From positions 9,610,001 through 9,674,000 of the forward strand of contig CM055617.1 of NCBI GenBank assembly GCA_029379385.1: 64,000 nt of DNA, in the 5' to 3' direction. This DNA is from Quillaja saponaria (Eukaryota; Streptophyta; Magnoliopsida; Fabales; Quillajaceae). The stretch's first letter is position 1. Each line of letters begins with the position of its first letter. The notes below the pieces were generated by a model. The model saw nothing but the letters and a program-made list of their open reading frames with translations. It was not told the origin of the DNA and ran no database searches. Shown here in pieces: positions 26,922 through 39,970 of the stretch. Both the position numbers and the translations under genes were made by a program.

Positions 26922-29900
26922 CTACCCAACAAATCTGGAACAACAACAGGCTCAAATGAAGAGAGTCCAACTGCCCTCCATCCTACTGTTACAGGAGCTC
27001 GGGACCTGCTTCTATTCCAAAAGACTATCACCACTCTTTTCCTTGATAATGGCCCTGCCCAGACCTGCATTGCATTGATGCAAAAGCAGAGAAGAAGATG
27101 AAGAATGACTTTCAAAAACAGTAACTTTCTATAAAAAGGTATACCAAATATGATGCAGGGCTCGTAAAAGATTTACAAATCAGTAAAAAGAATATGAATG
27201 GCTGTTCTGTAATTCTAAAATGGAGTATGCAATTACAGAACCATATCAAAAGGAAGGTATGGACTACTTTAAGATTTCCAATATATGAATAAGTTATATA
27301 TAGTTTAATCACTTATGAAATTAGTTTAGTTGCAAAACTGAAGGAAATCGAAGAGTTATGGAAACAAACTTCAAGGCCAGCTTTTGATTATATTTTTCCT
27401 TGCTTCAACTCCCAGTGGTTCCTGATTAACATCAATCACCTCGTTGTTTCCAATGATCCTAAGAGTTTCTTTGCTTGCAGTTTGGAGATCACATCTGTCG
27501 AGTGAACCTGTTATAGCCAGATCTGTCGAGTGAACTTGTTATAGCCAGATCTTTGGATCATCATGGGAGATGTAAATCACGAGCATAATTTCAACAGACG
27601 ATAAACTGTAGCCGCACCTTCATAACAGCCCAAATACTGAAATGAGATTGATATTGCTCAAGACTCATCCCTCCATTTCTCACTTCCAACATGTCAGGAT
27701 CTAGGATTGTAGTGACACAACATACCATTAGTAAAGAGACTAGCTAAGGGATGATCCTGCTTCTTATCTAATCTGAATGGTGTCTGAACAACATGAATTC
27801 AAATATATAAACAGAAAGAAAATAGTCCTAATACAGGTAATGCTGAAAATTGGAAGTAATACATACCACCTGCCAGGTCCTACATATCTTCCCCAGATGT
27901 TGTTCTCGTCTGCAATTGAAGTGAATCAGAAACAAAAGTTAACGAGAATCAACTAGAGAAAATGACACAATTTAAGCTCAAAATGCATGTCAAATTCGTA
28001 TCAGCTTAAAAGCATGAAAGAGAAAAGGAAAAGTGACTTTTTCCCAGTTGTCTTGCATGTCCCCTGTAGCTCTCGAAGCATTACTTTACCACTGTCAATT
28101 TTTCCGGGTTCTCTTCTTCCTGTGAAAGATTATGTCAAACTGGAAAGCTATCATGTGTAGAAGTGGGCATGTCATGAAAATAAGTATAAGTTCACACATG
28201 CCGAGTTTGCACATACCCACACCTAAATCAGATTTTATCAAAATATAGCATAGTTGATAGTTAGAAAGATAACCATTCACATATGGCATAAAGGATTGCC
28301 ATATCAACCTTTCTCAATGCAAATCTCATCTTTGAAAACATGGCACGAGAGGAAGTATTTGGTTATCTGATTCAGTTACTTGTATCCAAGTGCTGCCAAA
28401 CCAGTTGAAACTAGAAAATCCTCTGTTTTTTTGGAGGTAAAAAGTAATATTTAACAACAGCAACAACAAGAAGAGTAGTTGTAGTAACAGTAATAATGAA
28501 AATGATAGTAACAATAATAACATAATAGTAGTGGTGATGCAAAGATTTCATAACAACTTGATTTTTTTATTTCAGGCCCTCTTCTTTAATACAAGTTAGA
28601 GATGTACGTTATTTGCTTGTATGTTGGACCTAACGAAAAAATTTTGTTTGCTATAACATAAAAGACCTTATTGGCATGATATTAAGCTAGTTTGACAAAA
28701 AAAATGATACGGTATTAAGGTATGTTATTGTGATTATTAAAGAATTATATAGATATAATTGGACTGCATTTGGAGTGCCTACAATAGTTTTAGCATTCTC
28801 CAAATCTTATGTTTGTGTCTCAAGAAAATGGCTGTTGACAGATCTCAAATTGATGTATTCTTTCCTCCAGTTGGACTAATTCATAGCAAGGAAACTAATA
28901 AGGAAAACTCCCTAATTAGGTAGTTTTTGGCTGAGTAAAACAAGTTATAGGTCACATGGCTTATACTCCATGAGCAAATCAGTCCTAGGTATTATAAAAT
29001 TCATTTAACTAAACTTGAACATACATGACGTATGGTTAATTAAAAAAGAGCATATATAAACTAATGACAGGGAAGCAATATACCTTGAAAAAGGAGTTTC
29101 ACCGTTAAAGACTCAAGTGTCAATATATGAAAGTAGAAAGCCGTCTAAGTTTATGACTAGTAAAGGAAGAGAATTATCAACAAGGAACGGCAAGGGGAAA
29201 AGCTGAATATTTACCACACAAACTACGGAACCATGGGAAAATAGCAACCGTTTCTAATGCTGGAGTAAATAGAAATGCCTACATAATTATTGTTGGTTAC
29301 TGAAAGAGCAAATATAGTTAAATAATATATGAGAAGTGTAGAAAGAGTCATAAAGGAAAAACTGATTAGGTACCAGTGGTCTTCACGGTCCATTCATCTA
29401 TGTTGCATTGAAAATTCTTCCAGCTGTTCCTTGTACATCAAAACAAGCAATAAAAATCAAACAAACCAGTCTCTGTCAAACTTTGACACAAGCACCTTGA
29501 AAGCAAGAAAATTGGGAGAATTAATTGTACGGCGTAACCCATTAGGGGTGTATGACCACACTATTGGCAAGGAGAAACTGAGTATAATCCTGGTGGGCAT
29601 TACTACTAAGTTTCAAACTAAATGCCACTTTGTAAATACACAAAACAAGCAAAATTAAAAACCCATACAGAGCTTCCCATCCAACATTTTTGTTAATCCT
29701 TTGAGCTTCATCAGAGATGGAAATGAAAAAAGACCCGGAAGAAAAATGCAATAACAAGAAATGGACATACAAAATAGGGTGCTAAAAAGAAAGCACAGAG
29801 GGAGAGGACCGATCTCCTTAATCAAGCATATGGGCATATATTGTAGGGACTGTGGACTCTTCCCCTTGTTGTTCATTGCACAGGAATTCGATACAGAACA

Positions 29901-31589
29901 AAGGCACACATTTCTCAGTGGCAGACTGGCAGTGAGAGAGCGGGAGAGGTGAATCAAGAATTAATTGATGATTTTTTTATTAGCAAAAAATAAAAAAATA
30001 AAATGTGGGACCTTCTATTCATACGTGACAACTGATATATATTATATGCCAACTACCAATACAATAAATTTTCCAGTTCCACACCCGGCATGAATAACAC
30101 CGTTTTGATGAATTTGAGAATTAATTACTTGAGATATATATAAACAGAACTCAATACAGTTTACGGTTAAATAGTAAAAAACAAAATTTCTGCACGCCAT
30201 TGCCGATTGAAAGAAAAACAAACTATTGATTATGATTGCATAAAAAGAAAAATATTACTAACATATTTATTTTTTTCTTTTTATTTTGATTTAGCTGTTG
30301 GATAATTTTTATGGTATGATGAAGTTTGATATTGTTGAGTTAGGTTAATTTAGCTTATAATTTAATGAAAATGGCACTTCTAATTATTTATATCAATAAG
30401 ATTTCAGTGTATGGAATAAAATATTTTGATATGAAGTCGTGTCCTAATTTAATTTTAGAAAATTTCTTATCAAATATTAGTAACACACTTATCATACTTT
30501 GTGTGGGTACTCAAAGAGAATGAAGACTCTTATTACAAAATTAAAGGTACTTTATAACTTCTCTCTATAAACATTTCCAATCCTTTATAAAGGTGAAATT
30601 TGAACGGACAATGACTTTTTCTTTTACATACTTTTGATGTCTTTGATTGTACACCTATCATATTCTATTTCATATTTATATTTATATATTTTTTAATCTA
30701 TTTAGTAATTATTATTATTTCATATTTATATTTATATTTTTAATCTATTTATTAATTATTATTATTTCATATTTATATTTATATTTTTAATCTATTTATT
30801 AATTAATTATTAATATAGTAGTATAATTTTTAAAATGATTTTTTTATTTAAAAAGTAATTAAAAAATAAGAAATTTTTATTAAATTAAACTTTTAATTCT
30901 TATTTTTAAACTTTCCTATCACCATATAGGATTGAGGGGGCCAGGTTACTGGTGGTTTGGCTCTATTAATTAGCGCGTACGTGTGATGGTAGTCCTGTTT
31001 CTCTTCTTCTATAAACCTTTCAACATTTCTTATATTTCTGTTGGAATCAAAGCTAGCTCCACATACCACACATTCCACACATACCACACATACCACACAT
31101 TAATGCATAGCACCACATACCACACAATAATACATAGCAGGAAAACTTCGTGAAAGTGTTCTTTGGTTTCATTTCCATGAAAATGTTTTGCTATATCCCT
31201 GAAATTTCACAATATGAACACAACATTTCATTTTTTTTTAATTATAAAATTTAAATAAATAAATAATAATTATTAAAATTTTAAAAGAGATAGTTGCCAT
31301 TTATTGAAGCTTAATGAACTTGTTACAATACTCAATAACTCAACCCCATTTTGTTACAAATGGGGAAATTAAAGGGAAAAAAAAAAATTAATTCTACAAT
31401 GAATGTGTGTGTAAATTGAAGCCTAGCTAAACCAAAATTTATTGAAGCTTTAGGCCAAATTAATTAACCAATGTGTGTGTTAAAATGTATATAGTGATCT
31501 CTTTATTTAGGAGATCATTTATACAAAAAATAATGAATTAACAAATTTGTGTAGAGCAGACGTTCATAAAAAATTCTGCCGCTAATTAA
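26922..31589. other. Intergenic, possible minus-strand non-coding transcript
   Basis: No protein-coding gene is supported. On the minus strand two very short segments are flanked by good splice signals, 28120-28091 and 27909-27870, and a CT-rich leader-like stretch lies at about 29952-29925, which hints at a spliced transcript. A tandem pair (GATCTGTCGAGTGAACYTGT) sits at about 27493-27550. Three copies of a 47-50-bp unit (CATATTTATATTTATAT start) lie at 30671-30806, and short CCACACATA repeats at about 31058-31122. Confidence 0.4.
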
Positions 31590-32292
31590 TTATATCTTCA
31601 TTTTTTCCTTTGCCTTTCGTTCTTCCTCTTCCTCAATCAAATTCATTATCACTGCATCAGAAGCATTCCTTACTAGCTCCGACCAGTCCCTGAAAAATCC
31701 CATCAAAAAGTCAGATTTATTTTCAATTTTAATGTATATAATAAACAAAATCTTTTGCAGGTAGTATAGAAAAAACAAATCAAATGAGGGAGATTAATTA
31801 ATTAATGTAGACAAAGTGAGAAAAAATAAAAATAAAAACTTACCCACTTAAGGAGTCGAATGTAAGTCCGACAGTGTATTTAGCTTCCTCAAGTGCCTCT
31901 CTAATTCTTGGAAGCTCTTGTTCAGGACAACTTCCATTGTCCCGAACCCGAAGCTGCGAGGGCTTGATGTCGTAAAAAATGGGGATAACCCTTTTCTTTG
32001 ATTCCCTAAGAAGAGCAAGTTCATGGAGACAAAAATAGGAATCACAATAACGAGGGGAGAAGACAGCAACACCAATCTTAGTACCTAATATAGCCCTATC
32101 AATATGGTCAAATAATCTGTCTCCTGGTTTCATGTTCATACTGTCCAAAAAAGGCCTCACTCTCAGCCTTGCAAGGTGGTCGTAAAGCAGTCCGGCGATG
32201 GTTCTCTTAGTGTCAATCCCACGGTGGTTAATGAACACATCGCATGGTGACCGGACAATTTTACCACACAACTTGGCTGGCAAACGCTGCAT
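31590..32292 (-). CDS. TIR-only protein, probable TIR-domain NADase
   Basis: Two exons on the minus strand, 32292-31844 and 31689-31590, joined in frame (intron GTAAGT...TTTTTCAG) to give 182 residues. The product is almost entirely one TIR domain: CDVFINHRGIDTKRT (17-31) is the first strand and loop, AVFSPRYCDSYFCLHELALL follows with Glu91 at the position of the catalytic glutamate of plant TIR enzymes, and PIFYDIKPSQLR is the next conserved strand. The tail is a charged helix rich in Glu and Lys. There is no NB-ARC or LRR, nor room for one. TIR proteins of this kind cleave NAD+ and make signalling nucleotides in immunity (knowledge of the family, including the grass protein BdTIR). Activity here is inferred. 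Both exons are open. Confidence 0.88.
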
Positions 32293-32322
32293 GGCTTCTT
32301 CAAGAAGTTATTGTAGTATTTT

Positions 32323-32473
32323 GTAAAGAAAGAAGAAAGAAGAAAGAAGAAAGAAGAAAGAAGAAAGAGGTTTTGTTTTTGTTTTAATGTTTTTTGTTGT
32401 TGTAACAATGGAAGATACTAATAACTAAACAGATAGAGACATGATGGGTGTTGGAGGGTACTTCTTATTTATA
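32323..32473 (-). promoter_or_regulatory. TIR gene TATA box and CTT-repeat leader
   Basis: TATAAATA on the minus strand (plus 32466-32473) lies about 175 bases before the ATG, predicting a leader of roughly 140 bases. That leader holds an (AAGAAAG)n microsatellite, pyrimidine-rich on the sense strand, at about 32323-32367. A TTGACT W-box core is at 32635-32640. Motif-based inference. Confidence 0.5.
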
Positions 32474-33690
32474 CAAATAAAGTATTAGAAAGGTTTTGAA
32501 TGAAAGACCAAATTCAGAATCGTGATTTTGAAATTCAAGGAAAAATTCCATATGTTTGATGTTGGACCCAAAGAAAATACCTGGTATTTAGTTTGACAAG
32601 AAATAACAAAAAAGAGTAAAACTGTTTGAATTTTTTGACTGTTAGGGTTTCATGTTGGAACTGTTTGATCCTTCAAACACGTTCTCAAATTTAATTTGTA
32701 TATATTAGTAAAAGATTTTATTTTATTTCTGAGAAAATAAATAAATAAAAATAGATCTTCTGACATGGTCACTCAATAGTTTGTTTGTTTTTTAATAAAA
32801 AAATATTTTTAATATATATATATATATATTGGCTCTTTGAATTTTCCGTGCCCTTTTATGGGAAACTTCCTTTTCTGGTTCCTCTGCTTTGTTAATTTGT
32901 CTTTTGTGGAATTTGGTATGTACGTCTTAATTAACATTGCGGCTGGGTGTTTAATTACTATACCAAAATGAAATTTTTATAGATTCACTTACTTTAATTA
33001 GATTTTATGACTTTAATTTAAGAGAATTATTAAAAGGATTATAAACATCTAAGCGTGTATGAGAAGGGCCACCCTTACCAGATTAAAATGTTATGAATTT
33101 TCCTATATGTATAATAGTTAGTTGAAATGGTCTGAAAAGAGAAATGAAGGCCTGATTTCTATTTTCCAATTATTCAAATTTCAATTGAGATTGAGATTAT
33201 GGTATGCATAAATCTATGGCATTTTTTTTTGTAAATTAGTATATCATGATTATATTTCTATCGCATTACATAGAATATACAATTTGTTGAATTTTCATAT
33301 ACTTGCATTGGTTCAATATTTCAACTATTAAAACCCAATTTTGTTGACATCATCAATGAGGTTATTGTGTTGGATTAGAGTTGAAATCCTATATATATGG
33401 GCTCGGGTCTTGGTTAATTTTTATTTTTACAGAAAATCTATAATACAAAAGAACTCATAGATATTAAATATATATATTAATTAAACATTATCATTCATTA
33501 CAAATTTTAAATGGGAAGATAACTAACAATAATTGGTTGTAGTGGTAAATGAGTTGTATTCTCAAGTTGATAACACAAGTTTGAACCTTGAAACATGTAA
33601 TTATTGAGAGAGTCTCCTAGTCGCAACGGAGCCTAAAAGATTAGTCTCACATAGATACCTCAAGAAAAACTTGAAAACCAAAAAAAAAAT

Positions 33691-33738
<48 letters not shown>

Positions 33739-34716
33739 GTATGAGTACATAGTTTGAATTATTTTTTTGTTATATCCACATTCATTTTTCAGTGTGAGAA
33801 ACACAAGCAAATTCAACTCCCATACTAACATATTAAAATTAATGTACAAAGTTGTGTGAGCACTATGCTCTTCTTCTTATTAAGTTTTTCTTAATTTACG
33901 CGGTAATGTAGATTATTCCACTTTAAAAGATTTCAAAATATTTAAAGAACTAGTTTACCTACTAAAGTATTAATAAAAAAAACTCAATAATTGTACTTTC
34001 GATTTAATTAAGAAATCAAAAGGGCGTAGGGTTCATCAATTCTTATTGAAATAAAATAGAATAAACTATATAAAATTACGTTTCCTTTTTGTCTCTAAAG
34101 AAAAAAGAAAAGGAAAGAAAGGAGTTGGAAGTATGAAATATAGACTAATATTCGTTAAGAAAACGTGGAATTTGACTGATGGGTTATGCAGTAGTGAGGT
34201 GGAGATGCTTGTCTTATTATAGCTGACTGTCACACGTGCCGAAAGTTGAAAAATGGCACGAAAATGCATTACGGTCGTCCTTTTGGCGACAAATTTGATT
34301 GTACTTTCTAGTTTTCTAAGCTTGGTTCTCAAGATTTCTCAAGAAAATTTGATTCCTCGAAAAAACGAAAGAAGGAACTTGGTAGCCAAGTTGATTGAGT
34401 TCACAACTCAAATTTTCAACTTAAAAAACAGAAACTTACTATTTGTGCTGATTTTATAATAACAATAAATTAAGGGATTGTTTATTTCAGAAAATAAATT
34501 TTTTCTATCTAGAAAAATACGGTTTGAAATATTTTATGTTAATATTTATATTAAGAGTTGAAATTTTTATCCAAATAAAATCCTTTTTATAGGTATAAAT
34601 TTTGCTTTTTTTGCCAAAGAATACAAGGATATTCTACCATCTGTAATAGGTGCCTATATTATATTCCACGTGGGTGAAGGGGAAAAAGGCAAGCAAAATG
34701 ACCATCTTGCATACCC
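32474..34716. other. Intergenic, microsatellite-bearing, no gene seen
   Basis: (TA)n runs occur at about 32814-32830 and 33694-33735. The open frame across the second run (33601-33849) encodes an Ile/Tyr repeat and is not a gene. CACGTG lies at 34667-34672, upstream of the decayed coding sequence that starts near 34717. Confidence 0.55.
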
Positions 34717-35330
34717 TTGATGCTACAATACCCAATGATCATACCAAAAACACGATTTCTCTTCTTCTCCTTTTCCTTGTTTTCAACATTCCATCCCTTC
34801 TTCTGCATTCTTCAATGTCTTCAACCTTCCCACTACTTTGTGAACTCCTCTCCAAGGTCCTTATTGCATATTCAAAGAAGCACGAAGTTTCAATTAAGGC
34901 TCAAAAAGATGCTGGAGGAAAAAGAGCAAATACATTTGAACTCTGAGACGTCGTAGTCTAAGAGCTCACCCTTGAGTATAAATCACCAGCATCAGCCCAG
35001 TGACAGTGGAATTCCATTGAATGACGTAAGCTATGTCTCAGCTTTGTCAAGTAGTGCATCGTCAAGGGGGTCAGTTATGATGAAAAGGGGCAGCAATTTG
35101 TTGAAGAGCAGTGTTGATCAATTGGAAGTGAATTTGGTTTTCAATGATGGTTGCAGAACTAGAGCTTTGTTTAGGTAACAAATTTCATCCTTTGAGGAAG
35201 AGCATGTGGAGAGCTTGGAGAATCAAGAGATAACATTCAAATTGATTGCTAACATATTTGGCAAAGTCCATATTGACCATGTGCTTTTGGAGCAGGTTAG
35301 GTTAATCGTGAAGAAGCATATTCAATCTAT
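34717..35330 (+). pseudogene. Unrecognised decayed coding sequence
   Basis: One reading frame stays protein-like for about 600 bases but is cut by a TAG at 34954-34956 and a TAA at 35176-35178. Visible blocks are KKMLEEKEQIHLNSETS before the first stop, a Ser-rich part with SYVSALSSSASSRGSVMMKR and SSVDQLEVNLVFNDG between the stops, and SFEEEHVESLENQEITFKLI and DHVLLEQVRLIVKKHIQSI after the second. After about 35330 the frame loses protein character. Composition and continuity argue that it once encoded a protein with a basic, Ser-rich N-terminus and a helical C-terminal part. I do not recognise the family. The upstream stretch 34750-34890 could be in this frame or the next. Confidence 0.55.
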
Positions 35331-35613
35331 AATCTATATTTGTTTTCCTAAGGGTAATTGCTTTTTATTTATCAACACCTACAAACGAAAATTCATTAAT
35401 AGATATGTACAATTGAATTTTTGGTCATGTTCTATATATTATAAATATACAGGATCTCATACATGAATTTAAAACATATTATTAATAAGGTTTGCATACC
35501 TGATTAAGCCATAACAGTGGATATGTGAAATTTCAGCCAAGCAAACCTCAGTGAATGGTCACACAGTTAAGTCTTCCTCTCCACATTCTCTATATTTAGT
35601 GGCAGCTTTTAAT

Positions 35614-36123
35614 ATAGCTGTCAACCAGCCGAGCTTCGTCTCATTTTAGGCAAGCTTCAGCTCGGCTCGAGCTCGTTTCAGGCTAGCGAGCTTAAGCTCG
35701 TTAAAAGCTCGTGATCAAATATTCAAGCTCAGCTCGGCTCGTTAAAGGCTCTTGAAGATTTTTTGAAAATTCTAAAAAACTTTTGTAAACAATGAGAGTT
35801 GAACTCAAAACTATTTGGTTTAGTGTATTTGTGCAAATTACACTAAACCAAGTAATAATTTTTGTTAGTTTTATGTATATAAATAAATTTATTATAAATG
35901 TATATATAAATAATAATAAAATTTATTAAATAATATTAAACGAGCCAGTTCATAAGCTCACAAGCGGAGATTTGAAAATATTAAGCTCGATTCGTTTTAC
36001 TAAACGAGCTCAAAATAAAGCTCAAGATTGGCTCATTTAAAAAACAAACCGAGCTTGATCCGAGCCCTTAACGAGTATCTCATGAGTTGTTCACTAGCTA
36101 GCTCAGCTTATTGCCACCCCTAG
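35614..36123. mobile_element. hAT-type non-autonomous element, 510 bp, with 8-bp duplication
   Basis: The left end reads ATAGCTGTCAACCAGCCGAG and the reverse complement of the right end reads CTAGGGGTGGCAATAAGCTG, continuing AGCT. Flanks are CTTTTAAT (35606-35613) and CTCTTAAT (36124-36131), 7 of 8 matching. The two arms are rich in GAGCTCG-type words, themselves inverted between left and right. No transposase frame is present. The GGGGTGGCAA end and 8-bp duplication point to hAT. Confidence 0.75.
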
Positions 36124-36131
36124 CTCTTAAT

Positions 36132-38888
36132 GGGGCAATATACGCATGTTGAGAGAGGAGATGTGACCTAGTTATTTATTATCAGATAAAACTCTAAGAG
36201 TCCTCCCATTAAAGACTCCTAAAGTCACTCAGCTTACACTTACTATCAATCAACATCTAATAAGATAAGAAGTGTACTTAAGCTCTATCCCAAATAATCA
36301 CATAAACTATATGGACTTTTACCAGCATGTTTCAAATAGACCAAACCTTAAGCCCGTTTTATTTTTAAAATAAAGCCATATAATTAATGGCAGGCCACAT
36401 ATAGAATTTCTAACATTATTACATTCTTTTTCTAGTGGTCCTTTTCTTTTTTCTTTTCCTTTGGTTACTTACTTTCCTTCCATTTATGGGATTGTACGTT
36501 ATGTGAAATGGTATATGTTTACAACTATATGCCCAGTGCCCATAATACAAATCCTCATATCCATTATGATTTATGAATTCTCTGGTTCTAAAATATGAGA
36601 AATCAACCAACCTATAGAAGTAAGTGAAAAACATCATGTTATTTCCACAATATTCTAGAATTTATTATATGTTTTAAACAAAAATCTAAAACAAGTAACT
36701 CAAGTGTAGAACCTATAAAAACAACAAAAAGCTCTAGTAGTGTTGCTCATACATAAGAGGGTATAATAGTTACTAGATGAGATGAAATGCATTTATGGTG
36801 AAGATACTGCCTTGGATATGCCTCTGGATTCCTCTCTTTCTTGAAAGAACTATGAAGAATTCATGTTACCCAAGATCTTAGGTTAACTGTATTCTTTTTT
36901 TTCTATTTAAATTGTTTGTCTCCTGGACTTTAATAATTACATCTGAATTGCTCATTGGATGTCAGTAAGGAATGTTTAGTTTCTTTGTTTATTTTGTTTA
37001 GTATTATACTAATGCTATCAATATGCTCATCAAGACTCAGCATCATCTGTTTAGAGTTTTAGAATTTCGTTGCCATTCTCGACTATGGTATGGTTAGACA
37101 TTTAGTGGACCTGGCCTTATATAGATGCATGATAATGATTTTTTTTCTAGACATTTTAAGCTCAGGTCAATAGCAGATATTGAAATAACAGGTTTGAATT
37201 AATAATCTCTGAATCTTTTGTCGATAGGGTTTGTTTATGTCCTAACTTTAGGTCTAGTTGATTTAGTTGGAGGGGTAGACATAAGTATTGTTTTGAGGCT
37301 ATATTTGGATGATAAATTATTTTTGAAGAAATTAAAATGAAAATTGTATAGATGTCAGATGCAGCTCATAGAAGTTTTTTGTATTGTTACACATTCTGAA
37401 TGCATGTATGTTTCAAGTTTTTTGGCAAATAAGGTGAGGGAATATGGTTAAGAGCAAGTGGAAAGTTAAAAGTGTTCTCCTTCTTTAATTTTGTCCTTTA
37501 TGGGTGTGTTATGTAGATTGATTCCTAACTTTCTCATTATAGGTATTCAAAATATTTCTTTGTGGATCCAATTTAGATGTGATATCCTTGTGCTTTTTCT
37601 TTTCTTTCTGGAAGCTTTGGAAAACCTAACTTGGGAACAGGAAGTGGAGCACCCTAGAGGAAGATTGATTAGTGGGAGATCCACCTATATTCCTATTTAA
37701 CACTCATGTTGCATGTATATACTCGTTTTGGAAGTTGGTTTGCTAAATTGTGCATAACATTTGTATTGTGTGATCATCTATTATGTTTATTTGTTGATTC
37801 TATTACTGTTAAAGAGGTTTATATTTGTAAGGATAAACTAAGGAGGTCAGTAAACTGGTAGTTTGGTTGTTGATTTCTTTTTTGTTTTGCATCCTAATAA
37901 GCCATTGTTGTCATATGGAACTCACTCGTAGCCCACACACTCTCTCAACTCTCTATGTAGCAAAAACATTACTTTATGCTCCATGTAAAACTAAATATTT
38001 TATCCCTATTTTCACATATTGCTCTGTGTTAAAACAAATGATTGACTATCTTACATTTTCTTTTGGAGATAATGACGCAATAAAATCTATTTATATGACT
38101 AAAGATTTTGCTCAATTTTTTTCTTAGTTTTGAAATTTTGTCTGGCATAATCTTTTTTAAAAGGAATTTGATAACTTGATGGGTTATAAATGCTCTCTAA
38201 GATGCTTTATATTTGACATAAAGTTAGTTTTTTTCCTCTTTATTAAACTTGAATATTGTGCTCTATTTAGTTTTAAAAAAAACTTAGGACAGTTATAATT
38301 TTTTACAGTTATAATTGCCATTGAAATAATTATGTCTTTTCAAATTTGTAAGTTTTTAGATATTATAAATAGATATGTATAGTATTGTTTTTCTCTTTTC
38401 TTTTTTTTTTCTTCTGAAAAATTCTTTACAGCCATTGTAAGAAACTATCTTAGAGAATTCTTCAGTTTTGCTAACTATAGAATTCTAAGACTTTGTTGTA
38501 TCTTGTAGGATATTTGTCTTTAATACAATAGCACACTCTAGAAGGGAGTAGGGATAAATAAAACATTAAGGAAAGCGTTTTTTGACGTGACTTAAAGTTA
38601 TACATATTTTCTTTTATATGATTCGAATTCCATTGTATTTCCAACATGCTCTCTTTATACATAGCTTTGTTTATACATAGCTTTCACAAGGTTATTCACC
38701 TTTCATCAGATATTATCTTCTTTAACATTGGAAGATTAATTTCCAAGGTTCATTTTCATGAGAAGTGCTTGTCTTATAATAAATTGGCTTACAAATTGAT
38801 TGTTTAGCATTATTGCTTCTTGTTATAGTTGAAGTGCTCATCCTCGTAATGTGGAGTTTTGCCTCAAGTACCTTTTTCTAGCATTAGA
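36132..38888. other. Intergenic, no gene seen
   Basis: AT-rich sequence without repeats of note. Frames at 36419-36637, 37491-37700 and 37867-38127 are short, of skewed composition, and unsupported by splice or promoter signals. Confidence 0.5.
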
Positions 38889-39014
38889 ATGAAGAAAAGC
38901 TCGACAGAAACAAGTTACTCTTGTTCATGGTGCTCAGATGAGGATGTCTATTCAAATGTGAGTAAATATGAAGAACTAGAATGCCCAGTATGTTCCGAAT
39001 CTTCCAAGTTGTAA
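38889..39014 (+). other. Possible 41-codon ORF with two CxxC motifs
   Basis: An ATG frame encodes a 41-residue peptide containing CSWC near its start and CPVC near its end, with an acidic linker between, a layout that could bind one zinc ion. Composition is more protein-like than the surrounding sequence. No promoter, splice partner or family is visible, so it may be a microprotein, an exon fragment or chance. Confidence 0.25.
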
Positions 39015-39970
39015 TAGTATAGATGCTAGTGATATTGAACTTAAAAGTTAGGAACCTTAAGAAGCATTATATACAAAATTTAATTATGGATCCCCCAATA
39101 CCTAACTTTGATAAGTATGTATTTGATCTTTTATCAAGATCATAATTTTAGTAATGATGTTTAAGTTAGTATGAATGATAAACGTCATAATTTTGTAAAG
39201 TACTTTCACATTTGTTTAAGTTTAGTATGTGTTTATTTGTCAAGTGTATGAATAATAAATGTATTTGAATTGTTTCATGGCCAAGCTTGCGAGAAAAGAT
39301 TGTTTGAATTGATCATTACAGATCTATTGTAATGATACTGTAAATATGAATTTTTATTGAAATATGTCAATTTTCTGTCAACAGGGGCATTTGTGTCAAA
39401 TTTGTCAAATTTCCTAGGAATAGGTTTTAAAACTAAACAAGCAATTCATAAACTACTTTAATTTCATGGATAAAAATTGGCATAACCAAACATAGCTAAA
39501 ATTCTTATAAGGAAAACATTTGCCTAGAAATTTGTTTCTTGGGAAACATATACCACAGGGATATTTCATAGGACTTGAAACAAATACCTTCTAAGGGTTT
39601 TTTTTGATAATACTCTTTTCTTTTCGATTAGTTTGTCGCTCTGATTATACGATAGAAATTATAAACTTTAATACAAAATTTTGAATTTTACCCATAAATA
39701 CAAACTAAATTTTTTATTTGAGTCTATCTCAAGTATTTAATTAATAAGATTTAAATTTCTATCTAAGATGATATGAGAAAGTTTGACAACTTTTTTTTTT
39801 TTTTTTTTTTTTCAGGTCTTAAATAGGGACATTTACACATTATGAACAAATTTAAATAGCAAGGTATACAAATAAAGAAAGTTTTTTTTATTTTGGGTAT
39901 AATGAAATTAATTACTTAACAAATAGTATGAGGTTTGTGCCACCAATGGCATCAAATAGTTTAAAATTTA

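Noticed and set aside
30671..31122. Short regular repeats considered as a CRISPR-like array
   Set aside because: Units are AT-rich, contiguous and without unique spacers; this is plant minisatellite DNA.
33601..33849. 82-codon minus-strand frame
   Set aside because: A third of it is an Ile/Tyr repeat translated from a (TA)n microsatellite.
37491..38127. Open frames of 69 and 86 codons
   Set aside because: Hydrophobic or skewed sequences typical of AT-rich DNA, with no conserved motif or gene signal.
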